Assembly: GCA_023137075.1 (NCBI GenBank)
Contig: JAGLQA010000889.1
Span: forward strand, 1 to 6,504
Source of the DNA: Candidatus Aminicenantota bacterium
GTDB taxonomy: Bacteria; Acidobacteriota; Aminicenantia; UBA2199
Direction: 5' to 3'
DNA length: 6,504 nt
Part shown: positions 1-5,359 of the stretch, piece by piece
Position numbering within the stretch: position 1 is the first letter of the stretch
Layout: each line of letters begins with the position of its first letter
Notes under the pieces: model-generated
The model's database searches: none
The model's input: only the letters and a program-made list of their open reading frames with translations
Told to the model about the DNA's origin: nothing
Position numbers and translations under genes: made by a program

Positions 1-57
1 ATCTTTAAGGGAACCGATTTTTTTCCATTCATCTTGTTGTTTTTTCTTTTTGCTCAT
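1..57 (-). CDS. cmr6: Start of the next cmr gene, probably cmr6 (3' part outside window)
   Basis: Only the first 19 codons are in the window: MSKKKKQQDEW then KKIGSLKD, with no stop before the edge. The ATG (bases 55-57) overlaps the cmr5 TGA in an ATGA, the same junction as at most other genes here, which supports it as a real start. There is no good Shine-Dalgarno sequence (only GAG about 8 nt upstream), so it probably depends on re-initiation after cmr5. The identity rests on position: Cmr6, the Cas7-like RAMP that caps the backbone near the crRNA 3' end, normally follows Cmr5. The lysine-rich start has no diagnostic motif, so the assignment cannot be confirmed here. Confidence 0.65.
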   Translation of the reverse strand, partial: MSKKKKQQDEWKKIGSLKD

Positions 58-494
58 TTTTCAAACTCGAAGGTTCGTAACGCCAGTTTGAAGGCAACTG
101 CTGCCTCAACAATGTCCCGGCGTATATTATTAATCTCTTCTTGATAGCCGGGCTGGGATAGGATGTAGTCGAGAAGCGTGGATCTTTTACCGGGATCTTG
201 CTTATCCTTATTTCTTTTTGCCAGCGAAAGAATGGCCTGCATCATTTTATTACGGTTCTTTTGTATGCTTTCCTTTTCCTTATCCGGGCTTGCGGATTCC
301 GGCTGTAATTTTGAGGTATTCTTGCTGCCGCTTTCAAAAAATATGACGGCGGGGATCAAACCGTTTTGCACGATACCGGCGGCAAAGGTATCGATATATC
401 CTTTAAATTCGTTGGGCACTTTGCCGTTTTTGGCGATTTCTTGCTTCTCTATGGCTTTGATAGCGGGAACAATCAAATCTTCTCGGCCTTTCAT
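54..494 (-). CDS. cmr5: Type III-B small subunit Cmr5 (Cas11)
   Basis: All-helical small subunit that lines the inner face of the Cmr filament against Cmr4 and helps hold the crRNA-target duplex. Its 146 residues fit the family length. The typical Cmr5 pattern is visible: an N-terminal helix (about 8-22), residues 26-49 with the Y-x(5)-A...I..NGL signature (FKGYIDTFAAGIVQNGLIPA), then a polar segment (55-82, rich in Ser, Lys, Glu) that is probably a loop, a helix with LLDYIL (107-112), and the closing helix EAAVAFKLALRTFEFEK, equivalent to the EAL..L.WLKRF end of other Cmr5 proteins. No catalytic residues are expected. The ATG at 494 overlaps the cmr4 stop (ATGA) and has AGGAG 8 nt upstream. 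The stop overlaps the next gene's ATG by 4 nt. Confidence 0.92.
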   Translation of the reverse strand: MKGREDLIVPAIKAIEKQEIAKNGKVPNEFKGYIDTFAAGIVQNGLIPAVIFFESGSKNTSKLQPESASPDKEKESIQKNRNKMMQAILSLAKRNKDKQDPGKRSTLLDYILSQPGYQEEINNIRRDIVEAAVAFKLALRTFEFEK

Positions 495-1405
495 GACCCG
501 CTCTCCTGTTCTTTGTTCATGGCTGCCTTAACTATGCTGCTAACTTCTTCAACCCGGCAGAAACCGTAACCGATACTGGCATTGGCACCGATCTGAACCG
601 GTTCACCTTTAGTGAATTCGAGATCATGATTAGAACCTCCGGGCTTTAATACAAAGAAATAGAATTTGCTTTCCCTTGGAACTACCTGTTCGTGCCAGAG
701 GTTCACGCTGCGACCGTTTTCTAATTTGTTCCGGGCAATGAGGGGTAGGTTATAATCGCTGCATATATCGGTAAAATCACTATTATGCAGCAGCACGATG
801 TTTTTGCCCATGAGTCTTTCCAGCATTTCCAGGTGTTCTAAATCTAACTTCCTATTCTCATCACTTTTGGCTTTTAAATTGTAATCTTCCAGGAGGGCCT
901 CTTTATCCCCGGTTAAAAGCAGCGGTTCCCCTTCTTTCACTTTTAACCCCGATAACCTCTCCAGGCATTCCCGGAACCTGTATGTATCTTTATAAGAAAA
1001 GGTATCCAGGTTATCGATCAATTCTTGCAAGACTTCTACTGAGGTGGCGCGGAAAAAGGGCCGGACATCGCTCCTGACCGGTAGGGATAGTAGATTACCG
1101 TTGAAGAAACGAAATTTTCCGGCCTGGTGTTGACCAGATGCTTCGGTTTTTGAAAAACTATCGCTGCCGAAAATATCGATTATTTCCTGTGATTCTTTTC
1201 CTTTTTTCCGCTCAAAGTGTTCCCGGAATGCGCCTTTTAGACCGGATGCGTTAATATTGGGCAGGTTGTTGAGCACATCGCGCTGCACCCGGTTATCCAC
1301 CAGCCCGTAGGACTCTTCGCCGCTGCCCACATGCATATTTGTCCCGGCAGTGATAATGTATAACAAAGCCTGGTAAGCAAATTTGTTGTTTTGTGTATGG
1401 TCCAT
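491..1405 (-). CDS. cmr4: Type III-B protein Cmr4 (Cas7 backbone, target RNase)
   Basis: Cas7-family backbone subunit, present in several copies along the crRNA, that cuts the bound target RNA at 6-nt intervals. Of 304 residues, the N-terminus is the clearest part: strand LLYIITA, then NMHVGSG (23-29), then GLVDNRVQRD (34-43), then NINASGLKGAFREHF (50-64). This matches the Cmr4 pattern of LY..TP.H.GSG...VD.PIQR...P.I.GSSLKG.LR. D37 (bases 1295-1297) aligns by eye with the catalytic aspartate D26 of Pyrococcus furiosus Cmr4, so RNase activity is expected to be intact. The C-terminal QIGANASIGYGFCRV (271-285) is the glycine-rich closing loop. This is the only gene in the window not overlapping its upstream neighbour: it has a 15-nt leader with AAGGA 7 nt before the ATG, which fixes the start. 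The stop overlaps the cmr5 start by 4 nt. Confidence 0.95.
   Translation of the reverse strand: MDHTQNNKFAYQALLYIITAGTNMHVGSGEESYGLVDNRVQRDVLNNLPNINASGLKGAFREHFERKKGKESQEIIDIFGSDSFSKTEASGQHQAGKFRFFNGNLLSLPVRSDVRPFFRATSVEVLQELIDNLDTFSYKDTYRFRECLERLSGLKVKEGEPLLLTGDKEALLEDYNLKAKSDENRKLDLEHLEMLERLMGKNIVLLHNSDFTDICSDYNLPLIARNKLENGRSVNLWHEQVVPRESKFYFFVLKPGGSNHDLEFTKGEPVQIGANASIGYGFCRVEEVSSIVKAAMNKEQESGS
503..507 (-). promoter_or_regulatory. Ribosome binding site of cmr5
   Basis: AGGAG, 8 nt before the cmr5 ATG, embedded in the final codons of cmr4 (Glu-Ser region). It confirms the ATG at 494. Confidence 0.72.
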
Positions 1406-1412
1406 TTTTTTA

Positions 1413-1417
1413 TCCTT
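1413..1417 (-). promoter_or_regulatory. Ribosome binding site of cmr4 in the only intergenic gap
   Basis: AAGGA, 7 nt before the cmr4 ATG, in a 15-nt leader (1406-1420) that is followed by an A-rich spacer. This is the only start in the window that does not overlap the gene before it, so cmr4 can load ribosomes independently. No hairpin or promoter fits in so short a gap. Confidence 0.75.
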
Positions 1418-1420
1418 CTC

Positions 1421-2605
1421 TTACTCCTTCCCCTGTCGGGAGGTATACTCTATTTTATTGGTATATATTTTATAATAGTTATAGCCTATCTTTTGGAAAT
1501 GGGGTTTACCAAGCATTTCCTTTATTTTTTCGATGCTTCCGTCTTCATCATCCGGGTACAACACAGAACCCCTTTTTAGAAAGTTTAAACGTTTCCCTAA
1601 GTAGGGCGTTATTTCACTCTCTTCATCCCGGGGTTTTAAGTTGTCAAACTTTTTTGTTTTCCTTACATTTGACCTGATATTCCTGAAGTAACAGCTCTCT
1701 GTAACGGCAAATTTGCACAGGTTTATAATACCGGCATCCACATAGGCGTCGCTGTATAGAATAATTTTTGCTTCGGCAAAATCGGGCAGGGTTTTATCGA
1801 ATAATTCTTTGATGTTTTCGCTGCCGCTCTTTTCGCTTACCTCTTTTATCGTCATTTTAAAGGCCGACCGCTCACCGCCCATATAGATAATACTATCTTT
1901 TAATACCACCGGTTTATTATCGCAATCCTTTTTCAAGCTGATAAAAAACGCATATGAAAAGCCTTTTTCCATTCTCAGAAACACCTGCTTGTAATAGGCT
2001 TCCTCTTCGGTGCGGCCCTCTCTGCCTTTTTTGATGCCCACCTGCTCGCTTTCAGTAAATACATCCGGGTATTTCAGCCACTCTTTGCAGCCGTTGTTGG
2101 CGATCAGAAGTTCAGGAGTACCGGTTTTGGGGTTGTAACCTTTCATATGTGGGATAAAAGGGCGCTCACCTGCTTGTTCCTTACCGGTTTCTCCGTTTTC
2201 TTTGGCGAGATTAAAGCAGGATTTTCCTTCACTTTTTTCTATGATCAGGGTCATGCCTAAGTCTTTTGGGCAGGGATGAAAAAAGTGGTCATCTTTGGTG
2301 AGCACTAACGGCGACATCTCTTGAATCACACCAAAATCTTGATTCTCGCAACCCGGGTTAAAGCTTTTTCCCCCAATCAGCCGGGCCGCTTGCTCACGGT
2401 TGTTTGAATTCAGGGGAAATAGACCGTTTTGCATCAACAATTCCTGGCGCAGCATACCCAGGAGGGCGGTTTGTTGGGGAAAGTGTCGGGATTTGACATA
2501 GTAATCTTTTTTTTCTTCCGGTTCGGAATTTTTCCTGCCGCCGAAGAAAAAACTCTCTAAGGGTCTCAGGGTTACCAGGTAGTTTTTATAATCACGTTCA
2601 TTCAT
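1421..2605 (-). CDS. cmr3: Type III-B protein Cmr3 (Cas5 group)
   Basis: Cas5-group RAMP subunit that binds the 5' repeat-derived tag of the crRNA and docks against Cas10 at the base of the Cmr complex. It has 394 residues. Recognisable Cmr3 features are LRPLESFFFGGR at 13-24 (the family's PLEPLFFRDGRPF region), FPQQTALLGMLRQELL at 42-57 (the strand and helix where most Cmr3 have P.PST..GALR), YMGGERSAF at 241-249 (the conserved GGE segment), and a C-terminal KRGSVLY (344-350) and QKIGYNYYKIY (371-381), which form the closing glycine loop region. The stretch 130-205 is polar and variable. Start: ATG at 2605 lies inside the end of cas10, with ATGAATGA shared so that the cas10 TGA lies within the first codons. 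Only a weak AGAG is seen 8 nt upstream, so translation probably depends on coupling. The stop lies 15 nt before the cmr4 start. Confidence 0.88.
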   Translation of the reverse strand: MNERDYKNYLVTLRPLESFFFGGRKNSEPEEKKDYYVKSRHFPQQTALLGMLRQELLMQNGLFPLNSNNREQAARLIGGKSFNPGCENQDFGVIQEMSPLVLTKDDHFFHPCPKDLGMTLIIEKSEGKSCFNLAKENGETGKEQAGERPFIPHMKGYNPKTGTPELLIANNGCKEWLKYPDVFTESEQVGIKKGREGRTEEEAYYKQVFLRMEKGFSYAFFISLKKDCDNKPVVLKDSIIYMGGERSAFKMTIKEVSEKSGSENIKELFDKTLPDFAEAKIILYSDAYVDAGIINLCKFAVTESCYFRNIRSNVRKTKKFDNLKPRDEESEITPYLGKRLNFLKRGSVLYPDDEDGSIEKIKEMLGKPHFQKIGYNYYKIYTNKIEYTSRQGKE

Positions 2606-4205
2606 TGTCTTTTCTCTTTAAAAAATGCATGGTTCTTAGGATGGCATAGATGCGGGCAAATTTTCTTTCTTCATTTTCGCCCGGTTGACTTTCGCTGTAA
2701 ACGGTAAAAATCAAATTTGCCGTGTTTTCTAAAAAAGGTTTATAATCTTCGTGAATTTCTTCATCAAAGGAGTTTTCCAGGAAATTTTCCACTCTCTTTT
2801 TATCTTGCCCGATGTGCTTGAAAATTCCCCGGTGCAGTTGTAAGGTGTGGATAACGGAGTTCAAATATTTTTCATCACCTGACAGGAAGGTAGCCAGCAA
2901 CTTCCGGAATCCTATGTAAATTTCGGAGTCTTTATTAAAGGTGGCCCCGAAAGCGGCGCCGCTGTGTTTCAGAACCCTGAAGGCCAGCGCATTTTTTATC
3001 TCATTGCCCTTTTCATCCGTGCAGTGTTTCGCCTGTTTTAAAAGCAGGTCCCTGGCCTGTTCCAAGGCCTCGTTCAGCGGGAATTTGTAGTAGCTGATCG
3101 ACAGGCCGAAGGATAAAGACGCATCCTTAAAAATTTTTTTAAATTTACTATCCAGGGCATCGATCAGGCTGAATACTGTAGATATTTTCCGGTTCTCCTC
3201 TTCAAACAATAACGATTCACCGTTTATTACCGGCGCAAAGAAGAGCAGGTCATCGCCGCCCACATACACAGGAGTGCCGCCGTATTTGGCTATTTTACCG
3301 GCGGCATTATGAGCAAATTGTGTCAATTTTTCAGAAAAGTTTTTGAGTTTATCCTCATCGTTCCCGATTTGTTTTAACGCATCGCCAATGCGGTCGCCGT
3401 CGGCCTGCACGATGGCAATGTACTTGTGGCAGGTTTTAAAGAGCTTTTTTTCTTTGATTCCAGGTATTTTTTTTAGTTCAGTGATGATAAATCCTTCGTC
3501 ATCATCTATTCCTTTTTTCTCTCTATCGTTATATTCATTAATGATTTTATTGAACCTATTTTCATCGATCTTTTTTAATTCAGCGGCAGAAATCTCAATG
3601 ATCGACTTGAACCGCTCCATGTGCATCTCCGCTGTATCCGGGTGTTTGAACGCATCATTAAACATGAAGCTGTGGTTTACCTTGTCAAGAAATTCGGCCA
3701 GGCAGCGGCTGTCATCTTCGGGGATAAATTTTTGCTGCAATTCCAAGGTGTCTAAGTAGGGGCTGAGCTCGATGACGGGATTTTTACCCCCCTCTATCTC
3801 TTTTTCTAAAAAATAGACCTGGAAGTAATTTGCGATATAGTTTTTTACCTGCTCTATATCTTTTTTTATATGGGTGCCTATACTTTGTCCTAAATTTGAA
3901 AGCACTTCGCTGACAATTTTCTTTACCTTTTCAAAATCGCCGTTTTGGGAGCGGAAAATCAGGCGGTCGGGATACAAACCGGCGCCGTGATGATATTTTT
4001 TCTCTTTTATAAAATGGGAAGATGGAATGATAATGCAATCTGGTTCGATATTTCCCTTTTTTTCATCGACCAAGTGTTCGATTATGGTTCTCATTAAATA
4101 GGAAAAGATATAGCTGGCTCCCCACATTTCGCGGGTTTTCCGGGCCATGCTCAGGGTTTTATAAATCGGCCCTATGGTTATACCGATATATTTCTTGGTA
4201 TTCAT
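2598..4205 (-). CDS. cmr2: Cas10/Cmr2, cyclase-type, lacking the HD nuclease domain
   Basis: Signature large subunit of the type III-B complex. On target RNA binding its Palm domain makes a nucleotide second messenger. The 535-residue protein starts directly at the Cmr2 N-terminal ferredoxin-like region: residues 10-35 carry GPIYKTLSMARKTREMWGAS, the usual GP...AR.T.+.W.GS pattern, and 75-84 (AGLYPDRLIF) matches the PNRF-like strand. No HD domain precedes it, so this Cas10 should not cut DNA. The catalytic Palm has D269 in QADGDRIG (267-274) and an intact GGDD at 316-319 (bases 3249-3260), then FGLSISYYKFPLNEAL with helix (366-390) typical of the Palm C-terminal part. Only four cysteines occur, with no CxxC zinc ribbon. 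The C-terminal 110 residues are helical, as in the D4 domain. The product could be cyclic oligoadenylate or, given the CorA neighbour, SAM-AMP; sequence alone does not decide. The ATG at 4205 overlaps the cmr1 stop (ATGA), with AAGGA 10 nt upstream. The stop overlaps cmr3 by 8 nt. Confidence 0.95.
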   Translation of the reverse strand: MNTKKYIGITIGPIYKTLSMARKTREMWGASYIFSYLMRTIIEHLVDEKKGNIEPDCIIIPSSHFIKEKKYHHGAGLYPDRLIFRSQNGDFEKVKKIVSEVLSNLGQSIGTHIKKDIEQVKNYIANYFQVYFLEKEIEGGKNPVIELSPYLDTLELQQKFIPEDDSRCLAEFLDKVNHSFMFNDAFKHPDTAEMHMERFKSIIEISAAELKKIDENRFNKIINEYNDREKKGIDDDEGFIITELKKIPGIKEKKLFKTCHKYIAIVQADGDRIGDALKQIGNDEDKLKNFSEKLTQFAHNAAGKIAKYGGTPVYVGGDDLLFFAPVINGESLLFEEENRKISTVFSLIDALDSKFKKIFKDASLSFGLSISYYKFPLNEALEQARDLLLKQAKHCTDEKGNEIKNALAFRVLKHSGAAFGATFNKDSEIYIGFRKLLATFLSGDEKYLNSVIHTLQLHRGIFKHIGQDKKRVENFLENSFDEEIHEDYKPFLENTANLIFTVYSESQPGENEERKFARIYAILRTMHFLKRKDNE

Positions 4206-5359
4206 GGTGACGGTTTCCTTTCCCAGCCGGGTAATAAACTGGTATCTAAGAATTCTTTCATATCAAATTCGTCCTCCCGGGGCGTATTGAGTGGAAATAA
4301 TGTTTCTTTGTCTTTCTTTCCATTTCTATAATGTTTCTCCAGTTCGAAAGCAAAGGTCCGGTCGAACATGATCGCGGGAATTTTTTTAGGGAATATATAT
4401 ATGGTATCCTGAAAAATTTTAAACAGGATAGGCGATTGGAATCTTGATATTTCTTTTCTTGGATCTCCGATGTTTATGGTCACTTTCTCCAGGTTCAATT
4501 TGTTTCCTCGTTCGGTGCGATACTCGTTGTGTTCAGCTAATCCTAACAATGCTCGAATATAACGGTATTCCAGTTCGGTTTCCGGTTTAACGCATGCCTC
4601 TACCCGGTTGAATCCCGCTCTCTGATCGTACATTAATGAATCGAATACCCCTGGATGGTCGGCTCGTAAGGTCTCTTTGATTTTGCGTTTTTCCCAGGTT
4701 ATATTGTGTTTATCACACATATAAGTAAAAAACTTCGATTTTTCATAACCCTTATAGTTTTTTCCGCTTTTCAATAACTGGTATTCTTCCAGGATTTCTT
4801 CTATGGCGTATCGCTTCTTTTTCTTTTTGTAAATATAACCGAATTCTTCCTGGGCAATCTGCTCGAATTCATCCTTGGTTGTATCGGTAGTCGTGAAACA
4901 ACCGAATCCTTTGCTTTGACGGGTGCCGAAATTAGTTAATACAAAAAAGGATTTAATGTCGCCCTGGATGATTTTAAGTAGTTGTGGATTATAAGAAAAG
5001 ATTTTAATCTCTATGTCTGAAAGTTCGACACCCTGTTTTTGGTCGGCAATCATTTTATATGACTTCTTAAATCTTAACTTTGCCATCGAAGTCATCTTGT
5101 AAGCCAGTGCCTTATGAATGTTTTTCTCGAATTCTTCTTTTTCTTTGGCTTTCAGTGAATCGTAAATTTTTTTGTCGAATTCGACCAGGGATTCCTTGTA
5201 TCTGTTGAAAATCCCGTCGAAACATTTCCTGATGATGAATCTATCCAGCTTTGGCTTTAACTCCGTGGCCCGCAGTGTGGCGCCGGGTTGATCATGCTGA
5301 AAATGAATGAGCGGCGAATGCTGTTTCAGTTTAATCGTGATCTCAAAAGGATTGCTCAT
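4202..5359 (-). CDS. cmr1: Type III-B RAMP protein Cmr1 (Cas7-like)
   Basis: Divergent Cmr1, a Cas7-like RAMP subunit that sits near the crRNA 3' end of the Cmr complex and helps bind the target RNA. It has 385 residues and two RAMP-like halves. Near the N-terminus, residues 15-17 (SPL) and 26-42 (GATLRATELK followed by a helix) match the RAMP pattern of a TPL-type strand followed by an LRGSELKG-type helix. Residues 143-155 (NFGTRQSKGFGCF) form the glycine-rich G-loop that closes the first RAMP fold. In the second half, residues 304-316 (ISRFQSPILFKIF) resemble the SR..SP..fK motif of Cmr1. The middle (about 160-230) is highly charged with a lysine run at 178-182 and is probably a linker. The ATG at 5359 overlaps the corA stop (ATGA) and has AGGAG 7 nt upstream. 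Its own stop overlaps the cas10 start. Order and motifs point to Cmr1; Cmr6, the other end-capping RAMP, is less likely given its first position before cas10. Confidence 0.83.
   Translation of the reverse strand: MSNPFEITIKLKQHSPLIHFQHDQPGATLRATELKPKLDRFIIRKCFDGIFNRYKESLVEFDKKIYDSLKAKEKEEFEKNIHKALAYKMTSMAKLRFKKSYKMIADQKQGVELSDIEIKIFSYNPQLLKIIQGDIKSFFVLTNFGTRQSKGFGCFTTTDTTKDEFEQIAQEEFGYIYKKKKKRYAIEEILEEYQLLKSGKNYKGYEKSKFFTYMCDKHNITWEKRKIKETLRADHPGVFDSLMYDQRAGFNRVEACVKPETELEYRYIRALLGLAEHNEYRTERGNKLNLEKVTINIGDPRKEISRFQSPILFKIFQDTIYIFPKKIPAIMFDRTFAFELEKHYRNGKKDKETLFPLNTPREDEFDMKEFLDTSLLPGWERKPSP
4216..4221 (-). promoter_or_regulatory. Ribosome binding site of cas10/cmr2
   Basis: AAAGGA within the cmr1 coding end, 10 nt before the cas10 ATG at 4205. 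The spacing is slightly long, but it is purine-rich and supports this start, which also gives the expected Cmr2 N-terminus. Confidence 0.6.

Noticed and set aside
178..531. Plus-strand ORF of 117 codons opposite cmr5
   Set aside because: It is antisense to a clear Cmr5 gene and its start, has no ribosome binding site or recognisable domain, and its Cys/Phe/Ser/Leu-rich composition is typical of a shadow frame.
1391..1677. Two overlapping plus-strand ORFs (62 and 94 codons) at the cmr3/cmr4 junction, considered as a small membrane protein
   Set aside because: The hydrophobic look comes from the reverse of the A-rich leader and Lys/Tyr-rich end of cmr3. They are antisense to conserved Cmr3 C-terminal residues.
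3343..3759. Plus-strand ORF of 138 codons opposite cas10
   Set aside because: It lies fully antisense to the Cas10 region that includes the D269 motif. It is serine- and leucine-rich with no motif, as expected from the reverse of Lys/Glu/Asp-rich codons.
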